Shown one piece after another: positions 1 through 10,750 of a stretch of DNA of 64,000 bases. How positions within the stretch are numbered: the first letter of the stretch is position 1; every line of letters begins with the position of its first letter. The stretch comes from Galeopsis tetrahit. Its lineage: Eukaryota; Streptophyta; Magnoliopsida; Lamiales; Lamiaceae. The notes below the pieces were generated by a model. That model saw nothing but the letters and a program-made list of their open reading frames with translations, was not told where the DNA came from and did no database searches. The stretch is from NCBI GenBank assembly GCA_963675135.1, contig OY776119.1, positions 72,099,727-72,163,726 on the forward strand, read 5' to 3'. The translations under genes and the position numbers were made by a program.

Positions 1-687
1 ATACAGTGTTATCATGATGCTATCAATTGTTAAAATCTAAGGTGTTGATTTATTTTAGAATTGTAGGTGAAACGTTGATGCCCATGTATTATGAGTTTAT
101 GGCAATTCAAGCTTTAGTTGAGAAGGTATGTCCTCTTTAGCATTGCGATTATCTTTGTGCTATCAGTCATATTTCATCAATATGTACCTTGACTTCCATT
201 AGATATTGAACAAGTTTTGCCTTTTGATTTATGGAATTTGGATTACTATTTAGTGATTGATTGCATTTGAAACCAATTTTCTTGCTTTCTTGCACTCTTC
301 TTTTTGTTCTCTTAATGCAAGTTTATGCCATTTGTTGGTTTCCATGTCGGTTTTGGTTAAATTGATCTGTAATTTGAGCTCTTAAATTGTGGAAGTATAA
401 TATTCTGCTTTTACTTCTTAAATCCCCAAGTATAGCATATTTGAGAATATCAATTCTTTGAATGAGCTAGCAGAGATGCCACAGTGGACACCAGAGATAC
501 CTCTAAGAATTCATTGCTATTGGATTCACATATGTATGGTTTATCTAGAAGTTCTCATTCTTTGTTATGCTTTCAATTTTTCCATTTAATATTCTTTTAC
601 GGGGAAAAGATTTTATTTAACAAACAATATTACATGCAGATGGTCCTAAATTCATGAAAGAGAATGGTTTGAATCACGTGACATTCA
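1..687. other. Unassigned AT-rich stretch with one weak exon-like segment
   Basis: No recognisable gene or repeat. Positions 66-125 on the plus strand form a short open segment preceded by AG and followed by GTATG, so they could be an internal exon of a gene running in from the left edge. The peptide (about 19 residues, containing MPMYYEFMAIQ) matches nothing I recognise. A second open stretch near 455-535 has no convincing splice sites. Confidence 0.25.
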
Positions 688-849
688 ATGTCTTTTCTTC
701 GTGTCGGCCTCTCGGGCTTCTCCACCTCTCTCAATCCCACTAAATCGGCGTTCACTTCCTCCGTTGCCTACTTTCCGACGAATTTTGCCATCCTTGCCCA
801 CCACGTCAGGCACACGCTCGGCCGCAGGATGAAGAAATCGAAGGTAGTG
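688..849 (+). CDS. Candidate first exon of an unidentified gene
   Basis: An ATG at 688 opens a GC-richer stretch, unlike the AT-rich DNA around it. It encodes about 50 residues rich in Ser, Thr, Phe and basic residues, ending in a lysine/arginine-rich segment (RRMKKSK), then a possible GT donor around 844-846. The higher GC and amino-acid make-up suggest former coding sequence, possibly with an N-terminal targeting peptide. I cannot name the family and see no convincing second exon before the IQM pseudogene. It may be a captured or left-over exon. Confidence 0.3.
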
Positions 850-973
850 GTGTTTTTTTTCAACACAGCAAATAATTTATTTTCTATTGTTAATTACGTG
901 TTGTTGGTTGTAGCGGTAATAAAATATGAGGCAAGACTGATATCGGATCAGATTAATTGAACTCGCAAGTTTC

Positions 974-1178
974 AACACAGGAAGGGTGAGTATATTAGTA
1001 TTATATTATTTGATATGTTGTTAGTTGATTTTTATTTATTGGACAAAGGGATTTAACTGAATTTTAGTTCAGCTAAATAAATTTTAAAATTGTGGTGAAT
1101 AACGTTGTGCTCACCAAGTGCTTGATGCAATGCCTAAAATAGAAGTATTATTTTTTTAGTTGAGATCTCTAATGGGCG
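974..1178 (+). repeat. Direct repeat A flanking the IQM pseudogene
   Basis: About 205 bp closely resembling 2513-2711 in the same orientation. Shared landmarks in order are GGAAGGGTGA, TGTTGTTAGTTGAT, a TTTAACTGAATTT block, TTGTGCTCACCAAGTG, GATGCAATG and GTTGAGATCTCT. The copies differ by scattered substitutions and small indels, so the duplication is not recent. Confidence 0.8.
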
Positions 1179-1439
1179 ATTGTTTGGAATTTGGTGGATT
1201 CAGATGAGATGTGTTTGTCATGATTTTGTTTCTTTTTCCACACTTGGTATATTTATTCATCTTTTGAGATTGTTCTGTTTTGATTTGAAACCTATACATA
1301 TAGTGTGTGTTGTGAATTATTTACTGAAATCTGAATTTCTTAGGCTATTTTCCAAAATTGCATTGGGGTATCTTGGTCATGTCCGTTTGCCATTCGTTGT
1401 GATTTAGAGAATGAGTTTGAATTGGTTGTTGTGAATTCA

Positions 1440-2528
1440 ATCAATTTTGGTGATGATGAGGATAAGAGTAAACATGTCTGATTATTGAGCTTCAAGGCTA
1501 TTGATTCTAAACCAACAACATTGCAGTCTTTTGAAACAAAAACTAAAATATAGTTGTTGCCTCAATCGTTAGCTTGATTGAACATTCCTCGATTTTGGAT
1601 CCGAGTAGCCCCAAACACGAGGTTGGCAGGTTGCTATAAAATTACAGAAGGTTTACAAAAGCTTCCGAACAAGAAGAAAGCTAGCAGATTGTGCAGTTCT
1701 GATTGAGCAGAGCTGGGGGAAATTCTTGGATTTTACAGAACTCAAGGGTAGTTCGATTTCCTTTTTTTGATATTGAGAAACATGAGACTGCCTGGTCAGG
1801 AGTAAGAACGAGAGTTGCCAAGGTAAATTTCTATCAAACCAAATAATTGCATCGATTAAATTGTATTTGTAGAAGTAATCTGATGATCAAATGTGATTTG
1901 CAGGTAGGAAAAGGTTTATCGGAAGAACAACAAAGCTCAAAAACTCACTTTACAACATTTGCTCGACGTTGCAAGTATATTTGTTACTACTATTCTTTAG
2001 CTTAATAATAAGCAAATGTTGAATTTATTTAATTTGATGTTATACAGATTGATCCAGGATATCTATATGGGCACAACCTGCATTTATATTACATGAATTT
2101 GTTGAATTCTCAAATCAAAGAACCCTTCTTCTACCGGTAATGATCTCTAAGATCATTTAGAAATATTCGATCAGACGATCTTCTTTCTTATCTGATGATG
2201 CTAATGAATTGGTTATTGTACAAGCTCGGTATAGGAGAAGGAAATGAGGTTAATCTTACCGAGAAGTGTCACCATTCAAAGCTTCAACAACAGTGCATCA
2301 AGTATCTTGGTCCGGTACGTCCTTATATACGTCACAATCATATAGTTTGTTCAACTATTTTAGGAGAATCTGCTAACTTTTTCTGATTTTTAATGGCAGA
2401 TGGAGAGAAAGGTTTATGAAGTTGCGATGGAGGATGGGAAGCTCTTGTACAAAGGCACAGACGAGTTTTTGGACACCATTGATGAACCTAAAGGTTCAAA
2501 GTGGATTTTCGCAACACCGGAAGGGTGA
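1440..2528 (+). pseudogene. IQM-family calmodulin-binding protein pseudogene, C-terminal half missing
   Basis: IQM proteins are plant calmodulin-binding proteins with an IQ motif. The IQ region lies at 1633-1700 (peptide around KLQKVYKSFRTRRKLADC), preceded by a KHE-containing segment in another frame at about 1600. Exon 1 ends at a GT at 1823 after RTRVAK. Exon 2 (1904-1977) starts VGKGLSEE, then needs a one-base shift to read KAQKLTLQHLLDVA. Exon 3 (2048-2136) reads IDPGYLYGHNLHLYY, exon 4 (about 2228-2314) GIGEGNEVNL and KLQQQCIKYLGP, and exon 5 (2400-2528) MERKVYEVAMEDGKLLYKG and KWIF before a TGA. The exon order matches the family. The frameshifts, a damaged donor after exon 2, an upstream TAG near 1551 and loss of everything after exon 5 make it a pseudogene. 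The family call rests on remembered consensus. Confidence 0.8.
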
Positions 2529-2711
2529 TTATATTATTATATTATTTAATTTGTTGTTAGTTGATTTCCATTTATTATAAAAAGTGATTTAACTGAATTT
2601 AAGTTCAGCTAAGCAAATTTGAAAATTGTGGTGAATGATGTTGTGCTCACCAAGTGTTTGATGCAATGTCTAAAATAACTCTTATTTGTGAGTTGAGATC
2701 TCTTATGGGAA
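2513..2711 (+). repeat. Direct repeat B flanking the IQM pseudogene
   Basis: Second copy of the ~200-bp repeat at 974-1178. It begins inside the last readable codons of the IQM fragment (2513-2528), so the break in the IQM homology coincides with the repeat start. Confidence 0.8.
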
Positions 2712-3972
2712 TGTGGGTAAACATATGAGGAAATGAGTTGTGCTCAATAAGTGTTTGATGTAATACTTAAGAGGGGGTTGAAAGTTTGGTTGTTTTTTTA
2801 TGTCAGTGCCAATTCCAAACAAACAACCAACTTAGGTGATTAGCCGCACAATTAAACTGCCTAAAATTGTAAGAATTAATTCTACTTAACATTCAATCTG
2901 CATCACATAAACTATGATAGAAAATCAACATTGTAGATCGTTGAATGATTTTATTTAATAATTTCATAAATGGAAGGATGTCAAACCAAATATTAGAAGA
3001 CCATTGTTCATTCTGCCTTTCATTTCTGGTTCCCTTCAGTGCAGTGTTGGCCTTATATTTTAAATTTACCAAGTTAATAGTTATGATAATATAAATATAT
3101 TATGATGTCACATAAGTACACAATATTTTTTCTTCATGGGATCCAATCTCGATTATCTGATCTTAAATGTTTGATATTAGAGGAGAAATAAGAGTTAGAA
3201 TATTTGCATGGGACTCAGAAAATGTATATTGGTGAAAATATGCGTAAGACAGTTATAATATATTCCAAATTTTGCATATTAAAAAGTTAAATATCAAGAA
3301 AGTTTGATTTAATTACAACAGTATAAATTTTAGTATTAATTTGCTTGAAATGTTTTATTAATCATTTTTGTATAAACTCCACCCACTTCACAATCTAGCC
3401 ATTCATTCATAATATATACTCATTTTTTTTCCTTTTATGTCAATTACAAAATTCACCACCTTGATAGGCATTTTCTGTTTGACAGGAAAAATGTTGGTAT
3501 AGAAAGGCTTAGACCGTTGGTAGGGAACAAAAGGAAAATAAGAAGTGTGTTCTAAAGATATGTGTTGTTTAGAAATCAGAATTTCTGTTTTCTAATTAAG
3601 ACAATGCTCAGTAAACTCCATATTTATATGACTTCATTGTTTTTATGTCTTAATTATACTTTTTATATATTGCTTATTACACATGGACTATTTTGTACAG
3701 AAAAAAATGATCAGTTATCTAAGTATGGGTGATACAAAGTCAGCTCGAGCTATAATGCTTATTGAGCTAAAGAAATTGATCGAGCTAGGTGAACCCTTTT
3801 TTTTGTGATAAGTTCCCCAACTTAAAGAACTCAAGACTGAGAATTCATTAGTATTTGTAGGGGAGAATAAAGTGAGTTTTCCTTCGCTTTGTTTAATTAA
3901 ATTTAACAAGTTTTATATGAATACCCTAATAAAAACAAGTAAACTATAAAAACAATGGTATATGCTACAAAC
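2712..3972. other. AT-rich intergenic sequence, nothing recognised
   Basis: Both strands carry only short frames with no family signature. There are no paired termini, tandem arrays or splice-flanked open segments that I can support. Confidence 0.5.
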
Positions 3973-4097
3973 TCTATATTAAAAGGGAGTTTTAATATAA
4001 TAACAAATATATAGGCGTTCACTTTTTTTTTATATAAATTATAAAAAAAAATATATAATTACAGCATACCCGTGCATCCGCACGGGCAAAAAACTAG
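3973..4097 (+). mobile_element. Very short Helitron-like element
   Basis: The 3' end has the Helitron signature: a GC-rich hairpin (stem CCCGTGC at 4069-4075, loop ATCC, stem GCACGGG at 4080-4086) followed by A-rich bases and CTAG at 4094-4097, then T. A plausible 5' end is TCTATATTAAAAGGGAG at 3973. The base before this TC is C rather than the expected A, so the 5' end is less certain than the 3' end. At ~125 bp it can only be a non-autonomous remnant. Confidence 0.6.
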
Positions 4098-4839
4098 TTA
4101 TTGTAATGAGAGGGGGAAGAATATAGTTTTTTAATTTCAAAATAATTTAAATAAGGATATATCAATAAATGATGTTTTATTAGTTTGGGTGAATAGATGG
4201 AATTAATGAAAACATAATTTTGGGCTATTTGGAGGTTTAGAAACAAATCGACTTTTGAGGGCGTGTTGTTTGACGAAGAAGTTATTCTCGAGAATGTCAA
4301 GCTTGTGGCGATCAGATGGACCAAGGGACAGTCTATAATTTCTAGCTGGGTCTCTTTTGAGGAATTTTTGGATGAACATTTTTAATATTTATATTATAAA
4401 ATTGTGTGCCCCGTCAACCAAATCTATTCTTTGCTTCAATTCTAACACCACCAATTAAATTGTGTGGCTTCTTCAGTTCTTTGGGTGACCTTGCCCATAA
4501 CAGTAATTTCCAACTTTTGAGTTTTAGAAGTGGCATGGACACATTTCTATTCAATCCATATAGTTTTACAAATTTTTGATTCATGTGCACCAATTATATA
4601 GTGTAGATTATTTTTATTCTGAAAAAAATAGTGAATGTGAAAGAGAAGATAAAAGAAAGCAACCACAAAGAGTTACACGTGAGTAGAGCTCGCGCGTGCG
4701 TTGCACGGGCGTGGAGTGAGTAAGATAAACTATTTCGATATATTTCAAGATAAATTTAAATATCACAAGACGATCTATAACGATATTATTTTATTCAGAA
4801 ACTTGTTGAAAGGTTAATTATATCGTCGTGTGAGCAGTT
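4098..4839. other. AT-rich intergenic sequence with a second Helitron-type hairpin
   Basis: Mostly unassignable. Around 4690-4712 a GC-rich CGTGC/GCACGG hairpin resembles the Helitron 3' hairpin, but no CTRR end follows at the usual distance, so it is only a possible decayed end. Confidence 0.3.
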
Positions 4840-5175
4840 ACGCGTTGTATAGTTGTTGATACCCACTTAATTTAATAGGGAATAACCACCATAAATAAAT
4901 AAATAAAATTGATAGAAGTGTACTCTAAATCACTTTTTGTGTAACGATATGAATTACACGGTACATTTGGTATACAAGAGACCAACTCTAAAATCGGTGG
5001 GAGATGGGGGACCTGAAGAAAGGTGCGCATACGTACACCTACTGTCAAATGCCATCTAGCTAATGAAAAAGCCACTTTATTCACATTTACTGCAATTTGC
5101 CAACAACATTGAGACATCTTGTCCAATTCGTGTGCTAGTTTTGGCCAATTTGATTCTTCACGTTTAAGAGGGACT
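4840..5175 (+). repeat. Duplicated unit, copy 1 (uninterrupted)
   Basis: This segment is the undisturbed paralogue of a unit found again in three pieces at about 5965-6225, 7671-7730 and 10643-10750. Diagnostic matches are TTGGTATACAAGAGACCA at about 4970-4987 (hAT-like target site), GGGGGACCTGAAGAAAGGTG, and CCAATTCGTGTG with TTTTGGCCAATTTGATT near 5122-5155. It shows the second copy before insertions. Confidence 0.75.
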
Positions 5176-5964
5176 CTTCAAATTTTTATTTGTTGGTTTT
5201 AATTTAAGTGGGAATTGATTTGTTATCTTTCTTATAAACTAATTAATATGTGGTGGAAATGATTTAAATTTTACTTGTGTAAAATGTCATTGTGCATTTC
5301 AAATTAGGAAATATATATATTTTGTGTCAGTTACTTATGTCATGAATTTAAAGCACGTGTCCAGCACATTTAGTTTGTGTAAATTATATTGTTAATTTAA
5401 CATTTGTTACCTAACTCAAATTCTTGCAGTTTGTGGGCTATACATGCAATTTACGAGTTACTATAAAATAACATTTGTGTGCACGAGTTGCTTGTGTCAA
5501 TATATACCTTTTGTGGTGTTCATATCCTCATTTTAATTTACTCTACAAGTTCATACTATGATACTTGGTATCTTGTAATATACGCCACATTTTCACATGA
5601 AGGTTACGATTTATTACAATTGGTGCAAAACATGTGCACAATTGGTGTTCTTTATCTAATTCCTTCCTTTTTTATTTTTAATGTCCATTATTGTTTTAGG
5701 AAAATTTAAATATCACTACGATCTATAACTGTTTTTTTCTTCTTTAAATTGAATCATAAAATATATGGTTACGAATCTAATTTCAGACGGAAATAATTGA
5801 CCACCATTGGTTTCCTATTTAAATTTTAAGTAATTGATTTCGATTTTTGAACCAAACGGGTATTGTCGACATGGTTAGATAAGAAAAAACTAATTCACAA
5901 TTAACTTTCAATTATTTATAATTGTATTTTATTATTTTTAATCAAAATTTTGTTGAAATATTAT
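5176..5964. other. AT-rich intergenic sequence
   Basis: Irregular repetition of short words such as TTTGTGT and AGTTACT between 5270 and 5500, but no clear unit, gene or element ends. Confidence 0.4.
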
Positions 5965-6225
5965 CTCGTTGTGCTACATGTGGTTGTATAGATGTGTGTG
6001 CTCTACCCACTGAACTTAATATTAGATTGTTGATAAGGAATAGTCCCATAAATTAAATTATACTATCTTTTTTCTTTTTTTCAGATAGATGTGTTCTAAC
6101 TCACACATTGTATAAATGTGTGTTATAACTCACGCACTCTACTTTAGGATTACCGCTCTACTTTATTCTTTATTTCTTCGTTTATTTATTCATTCTTCTA
6201 ATTAATTGTGCACTTGGTATAGAAG
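5965..6225 (+). repeat. Duplicated unit, copy 2, left part
   Basis: Resembles copy 1 (from about 4840), sharing GTTGTATAG, ACCCACT, AACTTA and a GGAATAG..CCATAAATTAAAT block, with extra sequence at 6060-6200. It ends at TATAGAAG (6218-6225), the target duplicated by the hAT-like insertion. Confidence 0.6.
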
Positions 6226-6386
6226 CATTGACGGACCCACGTTGGGATCAAAGGGTCACTGGGCCTCCTACCAATTTATAAAATATTTAGTATATATATT
6301 GTGTTATGTCTCATAAATAACACTGACTCAGTTGGTTGGCCACTTAAAAGTTTTACAAAAGACTCAATTCGATCCTGTCATCTGCA

Positions 6387-6475
6387 AATTTTTTTATGCA
6401 ATTGAATTTTATTGATTTGACTATTTCCTTAATTGTCAAATTAATTTTCAATCAAAACTTGAACTATTTTTGCAA
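6387..6475 (+). repeat. Direct repeat flanking the foldback element, left copy
   Basis: About 89 bp nearly identical to 7130-7222, sharing TTGAATTTTATTGATTTGAC and TTCCTTAATTGTCAAATT. The Mutator-like element sits exactly between the copies, so it inserted at the junction of an existing tandem duplication. Confidence 0.75.
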
Positions 6476-7119
6476 GGTTAGTCTTATGTAAAATATTGCA
6501 TACATGCATTCTATCCCAATTAGGCAAGTCAAAACTCTAAGTCTAAAAGTCAAATTAAGTCAATTAAAAAAAAATTGCGGGTCATAAGCCTGGATCCGGG
6601 TTGCCCAGAAAATTCGCGGGTTGCAAACAGGTGGTTTACTACATGACCAAAATATTGTTACTACAAGGCCAAAATATTACCACTACAAGGCCAAAAATTT
6701 AATACTACATATCAAAACATTCTGAAAAATTCACCAAAAAATAAAGTCTCCAGAATATTTTTGAACATGTAGTAATACACATTTAACCTTATAGTGATAA
6801 AATTTTGGTCTTGTAGTAACATTGTTTTAGTCATGTAGTGGCGGAATAAGTCAAAATTATTTTAGTAATTTTGCCCCAAAAAAATAAGTGTCCAGAATAT
6901 TTTTAGACTTGTAGTAATACACTTTTGACCTTGTAGTGACAAAATTTAGTTCTTGTAGTAACATAATTTTGGTCATGTAGTAAAATAATAATATATTAGA
7001 GTGAAAATAAATATTTTAATTAAGGTTGACCGCTTTGACCGTGTTGACCCGCAAATTTTAACCTAATTACCTTAATTAGTCATATTGCATGTATGCAATA
7101 TTGCATATAAGTTTTTGCG
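6476..7119. mobile_element. Mutator-like foldback element with TTACTACA-rich core
   Basis: Exact 9-bp duplication TTTTTGCAA at 6467-6475 and 7120-7128. Left end is GGTTAGTCTTATG then a GCATACATGCAT block; the right end, on the other strand, is CGCAAAAACTTATATGCAAT. Both match the ends of the element at 52314-53392. The core (6630-6980) is filled with TACTACA/TGTAGTA words in opposite orientation in its two halves, so it can fold back. There is no coding capacity; it must be mobilised in trans. Confidence 0.75.
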
Positions 7120-7129
7120 TTTTTGCAAT

Positions 7130-7222
7130 GAATTTTTTTTAATGCAGTTGAATTTTATTGATTTGACTATTTCCTTAATTGTCAAATTAATTTTCAATCA
7201 AAATTTGAATGCTATTTTTGCA
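7130..7222 (+). repeat. Direct repeat flanking the foldback element, right copy
   Basis: Second copy of the 6387-6475 unit, with few differences, followed again by a TTTTTGCAATGAA stretch. Confidence 0.75.
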
Positions 7223-7670
7223 ATGAAAAAAAAGTCATTCTTGTGCACACTCAATTGCATATTGTAAGTGTAATTGAGTTACAATTTTAATTTATTTTCA
7301 TGTTAGGATTAGAGATTCAATTGTATGTATATATCATATCCAAATGCATACAAAAATTTGTCTGAAAAAAATTATTATTAATTTATTTTTTGGTTTTTAT
7401 GATAATCATATTTTAGTAATTTAGATACTAATTCCACAACTAAAACAATCAAATTTTCCTTCAAAATATAACTAAAGTCAACTTGTTCAATTTAAATTAA
7501 TAGAATAAGATTGTTGTCAATGTTATAATGAAATTATTTAATAAGTGGAGTATAATATTATTACTTTAAGTAATACTTATGACTTGTGTGAACCTAAAAA
7601 ATTTATTTATTACGTTTTTATAGTAATGTTAATCGGGCCCCCCAACCCTAAATTCCTGGTTCCGTCACTA

Positions 7671-7730
7671 TATAGAAGAGACCACTCTAAAATCCGTGGG
7701 AGAGGGGGACCTGAGGAAAGGTGCACATAC
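7671..7730 (+). repeat. Duplicated unit, copy 2, middle part
   Basis: Continues the duplicated unit after the hAT-like element: TATAGAAGAGACCACTCT and GGGGGACCTGAGGAAAGGTG, matching about 4972-5030. Homology stops at about 7730, where copia coding sequence begins. Confidence 0.75.
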
Positions 7731-10370
7731 ACGAAATACCCATTTGCAGCCAATGAGATTTTGGGAATGTGCTGGAGGTACCAAATCCCATGTGCCATTT
7801 TTAAGGAGAGCTGTAAATTCATCAGACATAGCAGTTCTCCATCGAGAGTCAGACATAGCTTGTGTAACAGTACGAGGCTCAATATCAGATAATAGTGAAG
7901 AGGTAAGACCATACCGGGGATTAGGTTTGAAGATGTTATTGCGGGCCCGAGTGATCATCGGATGCGATGGAGCCAGTGAGGGAGGACGAACAGGAGATGG
8001 TGGCCCAAGCTGCTCGACAGGAACAGGATCCATTGTTTGTGGTGGGTGAGGGACCGGAGGAGGTACTGGAATAGGGCCGGAGTCTGAAGGGGGTGAGGAC
8101 AGAGGAGGCATCAGTGTCGGTTTGGAGAATGGGAACTCGTTTTCAATGAACTCAACATGACGAGAAGTGTATAGACGGGAGGTGGATGGGTCAAGGCAAA
8201 GGTAGGCACTTTGTGTGGTGGAGTAACCGAGAAAGACACATGGGGTGGAGCGAGGCTCAAGTTTGTGAGACGTGTAGGGACGAAGTCATGGGAAGCACTT
8301 ACATCCAAAGACACGGAGTTTGGAGATGTTAGGAGGTGAGTGAAAGAGGAGTTCAAATGATGATTTGAGGGAAAGACCGACTTTGGGAATACGATTTATT
8401 AAGTAGGTGGCAGCAGACAGAGCAAAGGGCCAGTAGGAGAGGGGTACAGAGGCATGGTGAAGGAGAGCGAGGCCAGTGTCAACAATGTGACGATGACGAC
8501 GTTCAGAGGCACCATTGTGTTATGGGGTGTGAGGCGGAGTTGTAAGGTGATTGATACCATGAGTTGTGAGAAAGGGGCGAAGGGCAATGTATTCACCACC
8601 ATTGTCAGAGTAAAAAGTGATAATTTTAGTGGCAAGTGTGTTTTCAACAAGTGCTTTAAAGGCAACAAAGGTGGAGTAGACATCAGATTTGCGTTTAATA
8701 GGAAATAACCAAACGTATTTAGTGAAGTGATCAACAAAAAGCACATAATACTTGTAACCATCAGTAGATAATATAGGTGAAGTCCAAACATTAGAAAAAA
8801 TTAACTGAAGTGGTGCAGTAGATGAAAGCGTAGAATCAGCAAAAGGCAGTTTATGGCTCTTAATACATTTGCAAGAGTCACATGAAAAACGTAAATTATT
8901 GTCCAACCCAAGTTTATTAGAAGTAACAACGGAATTCAGAATTTTGGATGAAGGATGACCTAGCCGAGCATGCCAGATCGGGAGGGACAGTTTCGAGGCT
9001 GTGAGAGCAGAGGGAGATCCACACACACCACCAGGCCACAAGTAGAGACCGTTAACGCGAGGACCGCGAAGGCGAACGACCCCTGAGCGACGATCCCTCA
9101 CCTGAAAATCATAATCCGAAAATTGAATCACAACGTCATTCACAGCACATAATTTCGAAACAGATACAAGATTACGAGCGATGCAAGGCACATGTAAAAC
9201 ATCATTAAACGATAGAGTAGGGCACGCAGTAAATGAAAGGGACCCAATGTTGGAGATGGACAAACCGTAACCATTTCCAATTACAACATTGTCATTGCCA
9301 TCATATGGGGAGTGGAGAGACAGGTTTGCAAGATCCGAAGTGATGTGATGAGAGGCACCCGAATCAAGGATCCATTCAGAGTTAGACGGGGTTGAGTGGG
9401 CCGTGTGAGCCGATGGAGAGGTGTAGGCTTGGCGAGGAGCAGAGTACTGGGGCTGGACAGAGTGTGAGATGACCTGATAATCGGAGCATTTACGAGCCGA
9501 GTGTCCCGGTACTCCACAGAGTTGGCATTTTCCCATGTAGGGGCGGGGAGATGAGGCAGACAGGGGCTGGTGTGTGCGACCATGCTGCTGTGAGGGACGA
9601 TGCTGCTGCTGAATGGGTTGTTGGCGAGGTCGTGGGCGCTGGTGGGAAAGGCGGCCACCGTGGGGTGCCGAGAGGAGGGCAGTAGCGGGCAAGGTCGGCA
9701 TGGCAGCGGGTGTCCGGTCGGCCATCTGGGCTTCGGTACTTAAGAGCTTATCATGAAGCTCGTCAAAGTCCATGGCCATGTCGCGTGCTTGGATGGCATG
9801 GGAGAGTTCTTTGTAGGTGTCATCAAGGCCGGTTAACACAGTGAGGACAAGATCCTCGGGATCAGTAGAAACGCCGAGCAAAGAGAGTTCATCAACAAGA
9901 CCACGAATTTCGAGCATATATTCTGAAATAGAGCGGGTTCCTTTCGATGGGTTTCGAAGTTTGGTTTTAAGGGCAAGGATACGGCTGCGAGAGGGTTTGC
10001 CGTACGTCTTGACAAGGATGGTCCAGGCCTCGGCAGAAGTTATGGTGCCGGCAATGAGAGAGATGAGGGGTTGTGAAATCGCGCTGAGAAGAGCGCTGAA
10101 GATCAGTTGATCTTGGCGAATCCATGTGGTGTATAGTGGATTGGGGGTAGTGGTGGTTTTCGGCGGGCAGACGTCGGTGCCGTCCAGGAAGCCGAGGAGG
10201 CCATAACCAGTAAGGAGGCTACGGAACTGGAGGTGCCAGGCTGTGAAGTTCGTCGAGGTCAGTTTGTGGGGAAATTGGGACGATACATTGAAGGCGATGA
10301 GCGGGCTGGGATTTGTGGTGTTTTGGCCAGCGATGGCAACCGCCGGCGTGGTGGTGGTGTTGCCAGTCAT
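7731..10370 (-). pseudogene. copia gag-protease-integrase polyprotein, broken and truncated
   Basis: The start is an ATG at 10368-10370. Reading leftwards: gag (LTSTNFTAWHLQFRSLL), a CCHC zinc knuckle (CQLCGVPGHSARKC, about 9500-9540), protease with DSGAS and HHIT (about 9350), integrase zinc finger, and the integrase core (DNGGEY, about 8600). A TAA at 8520-8522 interrupts the PxHNG..ERRHRH motif, where CAA is expected. A TGA at about 8292 replaces the expected tryptophan before LRPY. Between and after these stops the same frame stays open to about 7731, ending at the RT N-terminus (LLKNGTWDLVPP, CKWVFR). Both stops could come from single C-to-T changes. Cannot support transposition by itself. 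Confidence 0.85.
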
Positions 10371-10503
10371 GGATGAATGCGAGCGGGATTTGGATGATCC
10401 GCAGTGAGTGGGGGGGATTCTGTTTTGAGAGGAAGGTTTGACCGATAAAGATGGAAAGAGGATCAATTTGTGACGTTAGTCAAAAAAAAGGCTCTGGTTA
10501 CCA

Positions 10504-10642
10504 TAAAGAGAATGAGTGGAAAGATATTATATTCATACTGAGATGGAGTATATAAAGATTTACATGTGGGCTTTAGGTCTGTACAGAGATCACTAATGGG
10601 CCTAAGATACAATATACAAAATATATACAAGTATACTTAATA
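10504..10642 (-). repeat. 5' LTR of the truncated copia element
   Basis: On the minus strand it begins TATTAAGTATAC and ends CTCTTTA. It is followed by TGGTAACCAGAGCC (10490-10503), a damaged form of the usual plant copia primer-binding site TGGTATCAGAGC. About 139 bp. The partner LTR is absent. Confidence 0.65.
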
Positions 10643-10750
10643 GAAAGCCACGTTATTCAGATTTAGTACAATTTTTCAACAATGAGACATCGTCTCCAAT
10701 TCGTGTGGTAGTTTTGGCCAATTTGATTATTCTTCACGTTTAGGAGGTAT
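10643..10750 (+). repeat. Duplicated unit, copy 2, right part
   Basis: Resumes homology to 5055-5170: AAGCCAC.TTATTCA, CAATGAGACAT, CCAATTCGTGTGGTAG and TTTTGGCCAATTTGATT, then diverges. Confidence 0.75.

Larger units (their letters stand above)
6226..7670 (+). mobile_element. hAT-like non-autonomous DNA element
   Basis: Bounded by an exact 8-bp duplication TATAGAAG (6218-6225 and 7671-7678), the length typical of hAT insertions. The ends are imperfect inverted repeats: CATTGACGGACCCACG on the left and, on the other strand, TAGTGACGGAACCAGG on the right. The paralogous unit at about 4970 has a single TATACAAG at the matching place, so it is a related empty site. No transposase is visible. 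It is interrupted by a smaller Mutator-like element at 6476-7119. Confidence 0.72.
7731..10642 (-). mobile_element. Truncated Ty1/copia (Retrofit/Ale-like) retrotransposon
   Basis: Minus-strand copia element keeping its 5' LTR (10504-10642), primer-binding region, gag, protease and integrase, but cut off early in the reverse transcriptase. Most of RT, RNase H and the 3' LTR are missing. Related in sequence to the element at 27895-32516 but clearly diverged. It lies inside copy 2 of the duplicated unit. Compared with copy 1, about 30 bp of target were also lost, so truncation probably came from a later deletion across the element's 3' half. Confidence 0.85.

Noticed and set aside
4690..4712. 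Second complete Helitron end
   Set aside because: Hairpin present but no CTRR end at the proper distance.
7545..8049. Plus-strand open frames opposite the copia element
   Set aside because: They are antisense to well-supported copia coding sequence, and the longest (from 7545) begins at GTG rather than ATG.
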